Assembly (NCBI RefSeq): GCF_000315795.1
Contig: NZ_ANHY01000003.1
Span: forward strand, 310,001-374,000
Direction of reading: 5' to 3'
Source: Caenispirillum salinarum AK4
Lineage (GTDB): Bacteria; Pseudomonadota; Alphaproteobacteria; Rhodospirillales; Rhodospirillaceae
Length of the DNA: 64,000 nucleotides
A program made the translations under genes and the position numbers. Each line of letters opens with the position of its first letter. Position 1 is the first letter of the stretch. The notes below the pieces were generated by a model. It was not told the DNA's origin and made no database searches. It saw nothing but the letters and a program-made list of their open reading frames with translations. Shown one piece after another: positions 10,741 to 18,319 of the stretch.

Positions 10741-11643
10741 ATGCATCCGATCATCCGCGTTGCCGTTCCCGCCGTCGCGACCGTGACGCTGGCCGCCTGC
10801 GCCAATCCATACAAGATCGACAGCGCCAAGCAGGTGACCCCGCAGGGTTCGCAGTTCACCCAGAGCCTGGCGAAGAACTACAGCGACTACACGCGGTTCG
10901 AGTCGGATGAAATGTACGACTGGCCCGACGCCGATCATTTCGCCGAGAAGACCCTGGCCGCCGCCGACGGCCGCCGCGTGGCGCCCGAGGACCCGCGCGA
11001 CTGGGACATCGACAACGCGGAATGGCGCACCGACCTGCGGGTGGCCCGCAACGCCCTGGTCGCCGCCTACCGTGATGGCGCCCGCGAGAACAACCCGGTG
11101 GTCGCCGCCTCGGCCCAGTCCAACTACGATTGCTGGGTTGAGCAGTCCGAGGAAGGCTGGCAGATGGACCACATCGCCGAGTGCCGCGAGGGCTTCATCA
11201 ACGCCATGAACCAACTGGGCGAGCAGCCGGCGCCGCAGCCGGCCCAGGCGCAGGCGCCGGTGCTGGTGTTCTTCGACTTCGACGTCGCCCGCGTGCCCGC
11301 CGAGGCCGATCCGCTGCTGAACTCGGTCGCCGAGGTGGCGCAGGAGAACCCGAACCTTGAACTTCAGGTCGTCGGCCACGCCGACCGCGCCGGTTCGGTG
11401 CCTTACAACAACCGCCTGTCCGAACAGCGCGCCCGCAACGTCGCCCAGGCGCTGAGCGCCCGCGGCGTGCCCATGGACCGCATGAACGTCGACTGGAAGG
11501 GCGAGCTTGACCCGCGCGTGCCCACCGGCGACGGCGTCCGCGAGCCCGAAAACCGCCGCGTCGTCATCCGCGGCATGATGACCGGGGACATGATGTCCAT
11601 GTCCGGTGGTGCCGGTGGCATGAACCAGACCGCCGGCAACTGA
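10741..11643 (+). CDS. OmpA-family outer-membrane lipoprotein
   Basis: A 300-residue lipoprotein. The signal peptide ends in lipobox LAAC, with the lipidated cysteine at residue 20. The middle section (about 45-165) contains an all-helical region with two cysteines (NYDCWVEQ and IAECREGF) shared by alphaproteobacterial relatives. The C-terminal OmpA domain (about 175-285) shows VFFDFD, VVGHADRAGS and NRLSEQRARNVAQAL, the peptidoglycan-binding pattern. It ends in a Met/Gly-rich tail. It likely tethers the outer membrane to peptidoglycan. The start is supported by a good AGGAGG site; a strong terminator follows, so it is probably a single-gene transcript. Confidence 0.88.
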   Translation: MHPIIRVAVPAVATVTLAACANPYKIDSAKQVTPQGSQFTQSLAKNYSDYTRFESDEMYDWPDADHFAEKTLAAADGRRVAPEDPRDWDIDNAEWRTDLRVARNALVAAYRDGARENNPVVAASAQSNYDCWVEQSEEGWQMDHIAECREGFINAMNQLGEQPAPQPAQAQAPVLVFFDFDVARVPAEADPLLNSVAEVAQENPNLELQVVGHADRAGSVPYNNRLSEQRARNVAQALSARGVPMDRMNVDWKGELDPRVPTGDGVREPENRRVVIRGMMTGDMMSMSGGAGGMNQTAGN

Positions 11644-11667
11644 CCGGCCTTCGTCCGGTTTTCCGGC

Positions 11668-11705
11668 AAGGCCCGCGGCACACCGGCCGCGGGCCTTTCC
11701 TTTTC
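11668..11705 (+). terminator. Rho-independent terminator after the OmpA-like gene
   Basis: An 11-bp perfect stem (11668-11678 with 11687-11697, arms AAGGCCCGCGG / CCGCGGGCCTT), 8-nt loop, followed by a pyrimidine-rich tail TCCTTTTCC. It begins 24 bp after the stop codon. Confidence 0.88.
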
Positions 11706-11730
11706 CGCTGGACCGAAAGGAAGGCTTTCC

Positions 11731-12420
11731 ATGACCGAGAGCGTCCGGCGCCTGGCCGACGTGCCCGACTGGGGCTACCTGCTGGCGGAGTTCGATACCG
11801 CCTACCGCTATCGCTCGGCCGGCGGCAGCCGCCTCATCCGGGGTCACATGAAGGCGGTGCGCGAACGCCTGTCGCGGTGCATTGCCGGCGATCCGCCGCT
11901 GGACTTTCCCCTGCCCGAACGCAAGCCCGTCTGCGCCCACCTTGGCCGGGCGCTCGACAACGGCGAACGCGACACCATGAGCGGCATGGTCCGCGCCATC
12001 GACAAGGTGAAGGACTGGCTGACGTGGCGGCACGGCTATGCCTCCATGCCCCGCCACCTGGAAAAACGCTATGCCTACGCCGACATCCTGGGGCCGCACG
12101 GCCCGGTGTACTGCAAGGAACTGACGCTGGGGCTGGTCCTGTTCGCGCCGCGCACCACCTATCCCGCCCATGCCCACAGCGGCATCACGGAAAGCTACAT
12201 CTGCCTGTCGGGCGCGACGTCGGAGAACGATGCGGGCGTCTACGTCCCTGGGGCGATGATCCTGAACGTGCCCGAGCACGATCACGCCATCACCACCTCG
12301 GACCGCGAGCCGGCCCTGCTGGCTTATGCCTGGGTGGGCGCCCCCGAGGACCTTGCGAACCAGGAGATGGTCTTCAGCCGCAAGCGCAAGCCCGCGCCGC
12401 TGACCCGCAACCCGGAATAG
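11731..12420 (+). CDS. Cupin protein of the DMSP-lyase-like superfamily
   Basis: A 229-residue protein with a single C-terminal cupin. Motif one, YPAHAHSGITESYICLSG, supplies Y144, H147, H149, E154 and Y156; motif two has H183/H185 followed by HAITTSDREPALLAYAWVG. This arrangement, Y-x2-H-x-H-x4-E-x-Y then a His and a terminal Trp-Gly, is that of the DddQ/DddL/DddW-like (cupin-DLL) group, whose proven members cleave dimethylsulfoniopropionate to DMS and acrylate using a bound metal. Many relatives have unknown substrates. No acrylate-utilisation genes are adjacent. The N-terminal 110 residues are helical, as in DddQ. Function therefore stays at family level. Confidence 0.7.
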   Translation: MTESVRRLADVPDWGYLLAEFDTAYRYRSAGGSRLIRGHMKAVRERLSRCIAGDPPLDFPLPERKPVCAHLGRALDNGERDTMSGMVRAIDKVKDWLTWRHGYASMPRHLEKRYAYADILGPHGPVYCKELTLGLVLFAPRTTYPAHAHSGITESYICLSGATSENDAGVYVPGAMILNVPEHDHAITTSDREPALLAYAWVGAPEDLANQEMVFSRKRKPAPLTRNPE

Positions 12421-12423
12421 GGC

Positions 12424-12765
12424 TCACGTCGACAGCAGCTTGACCTTCTTGTCGAAGATCGACAGCACCTCCAGCAGGCTGGTGCTCTGTCGGATCTTGC
12501 GGTCGGAGTCGTAGAGCAGGAAATCCGGCTTGGCGTTGGCCGAGCGCGGGGCCAGCTTCACGAAAGTGAAGGCTGGTCGTTCGTGGGTGTGGCGATGAAC
12601 CGTGAACCGGGCCATGCCGGGCTCGTGCCCGATGGCATAATCCCGCCATTCGCCCTTGGCGACGTGGCGGCTGTACAGGGCCAGCAGGGCGTTCAGTTCC
12701 GTGCGCGTGAAGTACACGGGGCTGCCGCGCCGTCTGCGGTCCGCGAGCCGGATGACCTTTGACAT
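12424..12765 (-). CDS. DUF2794 family protein
   Basis: A 113-residue conserved alphaproteobacterial protein of unknown function. The core YFTRTELNALLALYSRHVAKGEWRDYAIGHEPGMARFTVHRHTHERPAFTFVK is characteristic of DUF2794: the segments VYFTRTELNALL, GEWRDYAI and HTHERP are visible. It is soluble, with no signal peptide. It converges on the cupin gene with only 3 bp between stop codons, so both genes must share or read through a termination region. No neighbour suggests a role. Confidence 0.85.
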   Translation of the reverse strand: MSKVIRLADRRRRGSPVYFTRTELNALLALYSRHVAKGEWRDYAIGHEPGMARFTVHRHTHERPAFTFVKLAPRSANAKPDFLLYDSDRKIRQSTSLLEVLSIFDKKVKLLST

Positions 12766-12885
12766 GGGGGTCTGCCGTGCCTCCCTCGGGTCCGCGTGAA
12801 CGTCATCTATTGTTCACGCTTCACGCCGACGGAGCAAGGATGGAATGCCGGTCCGGCCGGGTGGAAAAGGCGGTGTCCGCCCGGT

Positions 12886-13257
12886 CTACTGGTCGTTCAG
12901 CCCCCGCGTGCGGGGCACCACGATTCCCACAAGCGTATCGTGCGGGTTCGGGCTGGGCTGGGCATAGCAGGTGACGTTGCCGAGCGTGCGGTAGCAGTAC
13001 TTGGTCTGCGCCGGCAGGGGGGCGACCAGTCCCTCGTCGTCGGGCAGGCACCAGACGTCTCCAAGGCTGAGGCGCACGGTCGAGCAGTCCTGCGGGCCCA
13101 TGGACGCGACGTGGTCGACCAGTGTCTTGTCGGTGTTGATGAGGCTGGCCGTGCCGGCCCCGGCCAGCAGAACGCCGCCGTCGGAGCAGGCCGACAGCGC
13201 GGCGGCGGTGCAGGCGGCGGCCAATACGGGCGCCCAGGGCAGGCGGGTGCGCGACAC
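12886..13257 (-). CDS. Small conserved lipoprotein
   Basis: A 123-residue protein with a signal peptide and lipobox LSAC (lipidated Cys at residue 24). The mature part contains NTDKTLVDHVASMGPQDC, a second cysteine pair (GDVWC and KYCYRT), and an extended C-terminus. The TDKTLxDHVxS...DCSTVR pattern recurs in alphaproteobacterial lipoproteins of unknown role, so I regard it as a real gene. The upstream gap to the divergent TPR gene is about 170 bp. No enzymatic motif is visible. Confidence 0.75.
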   Translation of the reverse strand: MSRTRLPWAPVLAAACTAAALSACSDGGVLLAGAGTASLINTDKTLVDHVASMGPQDCSTVRLSLGDVWCLPDDEGLVAPLPAQTKYCYRTLGNVTCYAQPSPNPHDTLVGIVVPRTRGLNDQ

Positions 13258-13428
13258 GTTCGATATCCCCCAGTCATGCGCTCGGGCAGGGTCGATTCCA
13301 CGCCCGCAGTATGGCGCATGGACGTTAAGGAGTGCTGAAGGCCGCCCGATGGGCGCGGCGATTGCCTTAGCCTTCGCGACACCTTATGTTTGGCGCTCGA
13401 TTTTTTGAAGGGTCGTTAGGAGCTACGC

Positions 13429-14142
13429 GTGGCCGACCGTCGCGAAGATGCCGCCCAGGACGCTTTGTTCCGGGAAGTGGATGAAGACCTTCGCCATGAG
13501 CAAATGGCGTCGCTGTGGAAAAAGTACGGCGGCGTGGTCATTGCGGCCGCGCTCGCCATCGTGCTGTCGGTCGCCGGCTACCAGGGCTGGCAGGCCTGGC
13601 AGACCAATGTGCGCGAGGACGAGGCCGCCCGCTACCAGGCCGCGGTGACCCTGCTGGAGCAGGGCGACACGCAGGCCGCCCTGTCGCGGCTGGAGGACCT
13701 GGCCGACGACGCCTCCACCGGCTACGGCGCCGTGGCGGCCCTGCGCGGCGCCGCGCTGGCGGCCGAGCAGGGCGACGCGGCGGCGGCCGTCGAGGCCTAC
13801 CGCGGCATCGCCGGCAACAGCGCCGTCGACCCGGCCTTCCGGGACCTTGCCACGGTGCTCGCCGTGCTGCACGCCATGGAGGGCGGCGTCGAGAATCCCG
13901 ACGCGCTGATCGCCGAACTGCAGCCGCTGATGGACGAGGAGGACGCGTTCCGGTTCTCGGCCATGGAACTGACGGCGCTGCTGTCCCTGCGCCAGGGCGA
14001 CGAGGACCGCGCCCGCGACCTGTACGCCCGCATCGTCGATTCGGCCGCCGCGCCGCAGGCCCTGCGCGGCCGCGCCGGGGCCATGCTCACCAGCCTGGGC
14101 GGCGCGCCGACGACCGGCGATGACGCCGGCACGGAGGGCTGA
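13429..14142 (+). CDS. TPR-domain inner-membrane protein (YfgM-like)
   Basis: A 237-residue protein with a short cytoplasmic N-terminus (ADRREDAAQDALFREVDEDL), one transmembrane helix at about 35-55, and a periplasmic TPR-like region of helical repeats. This matches the YfgM/TPR_21 family, linked to SecYEG and periplasmic chaperones in enterics. The start is GTG at 13429, preceded by TTAGGAGC at good spacing. It is followed after 2 bp by bamB and then der; this trio (yfgM-bamB-der) is conserved across Proteobacteria, which supports the call. Confidence 0.85.
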   Translation: MADRREDAAQDALFREVDEDLRHEQMASLWKKYGGVVIAAALAIVLSVAGYQGWQAWQTNVREDEAARYQAAVTLLEQGDTQAALSRLEDLADDASTGYGAVAALRGAALAAEQGDAAAAVEAYRGIAGNSAVDPAFRDLATVLAVLHAMEGGVENPDALIAELQPLMDEEDAFRFSAMELTALLSLRQGDEDRARDLYARIVDSAAAPQALRGRAGAMLTSLGGAPTTGDDAGTEG

Positions 14143-14144
14143 TC

Positions 14145-15491
14145 ATGATGCGTCGCGTTTCCTTCTCCGTGCGGGCGCTCGCCGTGGCCGCCGTCACCCT
14201 GCCGCTGCTGTCGGCCTGCGGCGGCGAGACGTGGTTCGGCGAATCCGAGGACCCGCCGCTGCCCGGCAAGCGCATCAGCGTTCTGGAAATGCAGACCGGG
14301 CTTGAGGCGCAGGCCGACGGCGGCGCGCCGCAGATCGTCCTGCCGCCGCCCGAGCCGGCCCAGGCGTGGCCCCAGGCGGGCGGCCTGGCGCATCACGCCA
14401 TGCAGCACATGACGCTGGCCGACAACCCGCAGCGCGTCTGGCGGGCCGACATCGGCGAAGGTGCGGGCTCGCGCGACCGCCTGCTCGCCCAGCCCATCGT
14501 CGCCGAGGACCGCGTCTACACCATCGACACCGAAGCCCGGGTGACGGCCTTCGACCTGGCCACCGGACGGGAGGTGTGGGAAACCGACCTGCTGCCCGAG
14601 GACGAAGACACCAACACCCTGCTGGGCGCGGGCCTCGCCTATGCCAACGGCCGCATCTTCGCCGCCACCGGCCTGGCGCAGGTGGTGGCGCTGGACGCCG
14701 GCACCGGGGCGGAAGCCTGGCGCACCACGGTCAGCGCGCCCATGCGCGCCGCGCCGACCGTCGACGGCGGCCGCGTCTTCGTGGTGACCATCGACAACAC
14801 CGTTCTGGCCCTGGCGGCCTCGGACGGCCGCACCCTTTGGAGCCAGCCGGGCGTCGCCGAAGCGACCGGCCTTCTGGGCGGCGCCGCGCCGGCGGTGGAT
14901 GCCGGGACGGTGGTCGCGCCCATGCGCTCGGGCGAGCTGATGGCGCTGACGGTGCACACCGGACGGCCGCTGTGGTCGGACAGCATCGTGGCCCCGCGCC
15001 CGGTCGACGCCACGGCCAACCTGGCCGACATCAACGCCCGTCCGGTCATCGATTCGGGCCGGGTCTACGTCGTCAGCGCCTCCGGCCTGATGACCGCCAT
15101 CGACATGCGCACCGGCCAGCGCGTGTGGGATATCCCCCTGGCCGGCATCGAGCAGCCCTGGGCCGCCGGCGGCGTGCTCTACGCCCTGAGCCTGGATGCC
15201 GATCTGGCCGCCGTCGACGCCCGCACCGGCCGCGTGCTGTGGGTCACGCCCCTGCCGCGGTGGGAAGACCCCGACGACCGCACCGGCCGCATCCTGTGGT
15301 CCGGCCCCGTGCTGGCGTCGGACCGGCTGATCATCGCCGGCAGCCACGGCGAGGCCATGAGCGTCAGCCCCTATACGGGCAAGGTGCTCGGCCGCACCGA
15401 CCTGCCGGACGGCATCACCCTCGCCCCCATCGTGGCCCAGGACACGCTGATCTTCCTGACCAATGACGCCGACCTGGTGGCGTACCGCTGA
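14145..15491 (+). CDS. bamB: Outer-membrane protein assembly factor BamB
   Basis: Lipoprotein component of the BAM complex. The 448-residue protein has a signal peptide with lipobox LSAC (lipidated Cys at residue 25) and an eight-bladed PQQ-type beta-propeller: repeated units such as VYTIDTEARVTAFDLATGREVWE, FAATGLAQVVALDAGTGAEAW and LWVTPLP mark the blades. Two tandem ATGs at 14145/14148 could start translation; the first is used. It sits in the yfgM-bamB-der arrangement and shares a transcript with both neighbours, the gaps being 2 and 26 bp. Confidence 0.94.
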   Translation: MMRRVSFSVRALAVAAVTLPLLSACGGETWFGESEDPPLPGKRISVLEMQTGLEAQADGGAPQIVLPPPEPAQAWPQAGGLAHHAMQHMTLADNPQRVWRADIGEGAGSRDRLLAQPIVAEDRVYTIDTEARVTAFDLATGREVWETDLLPEDEDTNTLLGAGLAYANGRIFAATGLAQVVALDAGTGAEAWRTTVSAPMRAAPTVDGGRVFVVTIDNTVLALAASDGRTLWSQPGVAEATGLLGGAAPAVDAGTVVAPMRSGELMALTVHTGRPLWSDSIVAPRPVDATANLADINARPVIDSGRVYVVSASGLMTAIDMRTGQRVWDIPLAGIEQPWAAGGVLYALSLDADLAAVDARTGRVLWVTPLPRWEDPDDRTGRILWSGPVLASDRLIIAGSHGEAMSVSPYTGKVLGRTDLPDGITLAPIVAQDTLIFLTNDADLVAYR

Positions 15492-15517
15492 CCGCGCGAA
15501 AAGCGCGTTGAAGGACA

Positions 15518-16957
15518 ATGAGTTTTACCGTCGCCATCATCGGCCGACCCAACGTCGGCAAGAGTACCCTGTTCAATCGCCTGGTCGGCCGGCGCGAGGC
15601 CATCGTGCACGACTTTCCGGGGGTGACGCGCGACCGCAAGGAAGGCCGCGCGCAGCTGGCCGGGCTTGAGTTCCGCGTCATCGACACCGCCGGCCTGGAA
15701 GAGGCCGATCCGGAAAGCCTGGCCGGCCGCATGTCGGCCATGACGCTGGGCGCGCTGGACCAGGCGGACGTCTGCCTGCTGCTGATCGACGCGCGGGTCG
15801 GCCTGACGCCCGCCGACGAACACTTCGCCAACGTCCTGCGCAAGCAGTCGACGCCGGTGCTGGTGGTCGCCAACAAGTGCGAGGGCAAGGCCGGGGAGCC
15901 CGGGTTGCTTGAGGCCTATTCCCTGGGCCTGGGCGAGCCCATCGGTGTGTCCGCCGAGCACGGCACCGGCATGGGCGACCTGTTCGAGGCCCTGCAGCCC
16001 TTCGCCCGCACCGCCGCCCATGACGAGGCCGCGGCGGCGGAAATGGACGAGGACGTGTTCGACGCCGTCGACCTTTCGGACGACGAGACGCTGGCCGCCG
16101 ACGAGGACCCGGACGCGCCGGCCGTCACCACGGAGGAGGACACCGAAAAGCCGTTGCGGCTGGCCATCGTCGGGCGGCCCAACACGGGCAAGTCGACCCT
16201 GGTCAACGCGCTCATCGGCGAGGAACGGCTGCTGACGGGACCGGAAGCGGGGGTGACGCGCGATTCCATCGCCGTCGACTGGACCTTCCGCGACCGCAAG
16301 CTGCGCCTCATCGACACGGCCGGCATGAGGCGCAAGGCGCGCATCTCCGACAGCCTGGAGCGGCTGTCGGTGTCGGAAACGCTCAACAACATCCGCATGG
16401 CCGAGGTGGTGATCCTGATGCTGGACGCCAACATGGTCATGGACAAGCAGGACCTGACCATCGCCCGCATGGTGGTGGAGGAAGGCCGCGCGCTGGTCAT
16501 CGGCATCAACAAGTGGGACGCCGCCGAGGACAAGGGCGCGACCATGCAGCGCATGCGCGACCGTCTGCAAACCAGCCTGCCGCAGGTGCGCGGCATTCCC
16601 TTCATCACCCTGTCGGCGCTGAAGGGCAACGGGCTGGACCGCCTGATGCAGGCGGTTCTGGACATTCACAAGGTGTGGAACACGCGCATCTCCACGGCAG
16701 CCCTGAACCGCTGGCTGGAGTACACGCTGTCGCAGCATCCGCCGCCGCTGGGCAAGACCAAGCGCCGCATCAAGCTGCGCTACATGACCCAGGCCAAGGC
16801 GCGGCCCCCGACCTTCGCGGTCTCGTGCTCGCTGCCCGAGGACCTGCCGGAAAGCTACGTGCGGTATCTGGTCAACGGCCTGCGCGACGACTTCGGCATG
16901 GACGGTGTGCCGATCCGCATGCACTTCCGCAAGCCGAAGAATCCCTACGCGCGGTAA
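15518..16957 (+). CDS. der: Ribosome biogenesis GTPase Der (EngA)
   Basis: Tandem-GTPase required for 50S subunit maturation. The 479-residue protein has G-domain 1 with GRPNVGKST (about 9-17), DTAGLEE and NKCE; an acidic linker of about 40 residues ([23 protein letters not shown]); and G-domain 2 with [18 protein letters not shown] and NKWD. A C-terminal KH-like domain ends in [14 protein letters not shown], the usual Der terminus. The 26-bp gap after bamB carries a GAAGGA ribosome site. A strong terminator lies 20 bp downstream. Confidence 0.98.
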   Translation: MSFTVAIIGRPNVGKSTLFNRLVGRREAIVHDFPGVTRDRKEGRAQLAGLEFRVIDTAGLEEADPESLAGRMSAMTLGALDQADVCLLLIDARVGLTPADEHFANVLRKQSTPVLVVANKCEGKAGEPGLLEAYSLGLGEPIGVSAEHGTGMGDLFEALQPFARTAAHDEAAAAEMDEDVFDAVDLSDDETLAADEDPDAPAVTTEEDTEKPLRLAIVGRPNTGKSTLVNALIGEERLLTGPEAGVTRDSIAVDWTFRDRKLRLIDTAGMRRKARISDSLERLSVSETLNNIRMAEVVILMLDANMVMDKQDLTIARMVVEEGRALVIGINKWDAAEDKGATMQRMRDRLQTSLPQVRGIPFITLSALKGNGLDRLMQAVLDIHKVWNTRISTAALNRWLEYTLSQHPPPLGKTKRRIKLRYMTQAKARPPTFAVSCSLPEDLPESYVRYLVNGLRDDFGMDGVPIRMHFRKPKNPYAR

Positions 16958-16977
16958 TCCGCGCTGGGGCGTGAACA

Positions 16978-17011
16978 AAAGGGGCGCTTTCCACGAGGAG
17001 AGCGCCCCTTT
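16978..17011. terminator. Bidirectional intrinsic terminator between der and a lipoprotein gene
   Basis: A 15-bp stem (16978-16992 with 16997-17011, one G-T pair) with loop ACGA. The A-run on the left and T-run on the right let it serve both der on the plus strand and the convergent lipoprotein gene ending at 17027. Confidence 0.88.
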
Positions 17012-17026
17012 CCGTTCCTGCGTCCC

Positions 17027-17422
17027 TTACGGCATGCAGGCGCGCATCGCTTCGGCATTGGTGGCGTAGCGCTGGCGGCAGCCCTCGGCCAGGGCTTCCT
17101 CGCGGCCAAGCTGCCCGGCCTTGCATTCGCTGACCGCCTGGGCGTCGCCCTCGAACAGGGTGCGGCAGCCGTCGGCCAGGGCGGCGCGCTGGATCGGCGA
17201 CAGGTTTTCCGCCGGCGCCGCCTCGCCGCCGAAGCCGCTGAACAGGCGCGAGTCGGTGTCGCGCACGCTGGGCACCACGTAGCCGCCGCGCGCCGAGGCG
17301 CCGAAGCCGCTTTCGGTATCGAACCCGGCTCCCGGCGGCGGCCGGCCCTGCGGATCATAGAGCGTGCAGGCCGACAGGGCGCTGAGCATCGCACCGGCCA
17401 GGATCAAGGGTCGCAGCAGCAT
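17027..17422 (-). CDS. Small lipoprotein with C-terminal Cys-containing repeats
   Basis: A 131-residue lipoprotein: signal peptide with lipobox LSAC (Cys at residue 19), an extended Gly/Pro-rich segment, and a C-terminal helical part with two similar Cys-containing modules (ALADGCRTLFEGDAQAVSEC and ALAEGCRQRYATNAEAMRAC). The repeat form Gly-Cys-Arg...Ala-x-x-x-Cys implies two internal disulfides. The ATG at 17422 is preferred because an upstream one at 17479 adds a charged leader before the signal peptide. No function recognised; the last gene of a short minus-strand set. Confidence 0.75.
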   Translation of the reverse strand: MLLRPLILAGAMLSALSACTLYDPQGRPPPGAGFDTESGFGASARGGYVVPSVRDTDSRLFSGFGGEAAPAENLSPIQRAALADGCRTLFEGDAQAVSECKAGQLGREEALAEGCRQRYATNAEAMRACMP

Positions 17423-17481
17423 CGGGAACTCCTTCCGTCGTGGTGCCACCGGAGTATCCCGGCCGCGCGTCCTTGGCAACC

Positions 17482-17700
17482 TCAGCGATCACCCTCCGGC
17501 AGGGCCAACGGCTCGTAATCCGGCGAATCCTGATCCAGCACGTCCGGCTCGTCCGGGACGGGGGTCGGCGCCGGAACGCCGAACTCGGTGTCGTAGTTGG
17601 CGCCCGGGCGGGCGCCGAAATCGTCCTCAATGGTGTTCTCGCAGGCCGCCATCCCAAGCGCGAGGGCGCAGGCGGCGGCGGGGGCGATCAGGCGTCGCAT
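17482..17700 (-). CDS. Very small lipoprotein, 72 residues
   Basis: Signal peptide of about 19 residues with lipobox MAAC and the lipidated cysteine at residue 20. The mature part is acidic and proline-rich, and its start (ENTIEDDFGARPGANYDTEF) echoes the GAGFDTESGFGA segment of the next lipoprotein downstream, suggesting that the two are related by duplication. Unknown function. Lies between the peroxiredoxin and the 131-residue lipoprotein, same strand. Confidence 0.65.
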   Translation of the reverse strand: MRRLIAPAAACALALGMAACENTIEDDFGARPGANYDTEFGVPAPTPVPDEPDVLDQDSPDYEPLALPEGDR

Positions 17701-17767
17701 GGGGCCTCCCTCTTCCGTGCACGGCTCTCCTGTCCGTTCAACGGACGGGAGGCCCCTCGCGCTCAGC

Positions 17768-18250
17768 CTAGAGGTGCGCCAGGACGTTGTCGGCGCTGGA
17801 GACGTTGAACTGCTTCGGTTCCTCGACGAACAGCTCGGTCACCTTGCCGTCCCGGGCGATCAGGGCGAACCGCTGGCCGCGCTCGCCCATGGCATTGGCC
17901 TTGGCGTCCTGTGTGAGGCCGAGGGCGCGGGTGAAATCGCCGTTGCCGTCGGCCAGCATGGTGATTTTGCCCGTGGCGTGGTTGGAGTCGGCCCAGGCCG
18001 TCATGACGAAGGGGTCGTTGACGGCGAGGCACACGATCTCGTCGACCCCCTTGGCCTTCAGCTCTTCGGCCTTCTCCACGAAGCCCGGCAGGTGGCGGGC
18101 CGAGCAGGTGGGCGTGAAGGCGCCCGGCACGCTGAACAGGGCGACGGTGCGGCCCTTGAACAGGTCGCCGGTGTTCACCGGCTCGGGTCCCTCGGGACCG
18201 CCGAGCTTCAGGTCCATGGCGGGAAGGCTGTCGCCGACGGAAATGGTCAT
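17768..18250 (-). CDS. Peroxiredoxin (Prx5 type)
   Basis: Thiol peroxidase of 160 residues, the usual Prx5 length. The peroxidatic cysteine is in PGAFTPTCSARHLPGF (about residue 49), followed by the second conserved block VNDPFVMTAW and the catalytic arginine region GERGQRFALI. A second cysteine occurs in DEIVCLAVND. It reduces hydrogen peroxide or alkyl hydroperoxides using glutathione or a glutaredoxin/thioredoxin in known relatives. No glutaredoxin domain is fused. The ATG at 18250 opens directly into the conserved TISVGDSLP. Confidence 0.94.
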   Translation of the reverse strand: MTISVGDSLPAMDLKLGGPEGPEPVNTGDLFKGRTVALFSVPGAFTPTCSARHLPGFVEKAEELKAKGVDEIVCLAVNDPFVMTAWADSNHATGKITMLADGNGDFTRALGLTQDAKANAMGERGQRFALIARDGKVTELFVEEPKQFNVSSADNVLAHL

Positions 18251-18319
18251 GTGGGGAAATCCTGTCCGTGAAAAGGAATGGGACCCCTACATGGTCGGCG
18301 GCGGCATCGGGTTCAAGCG

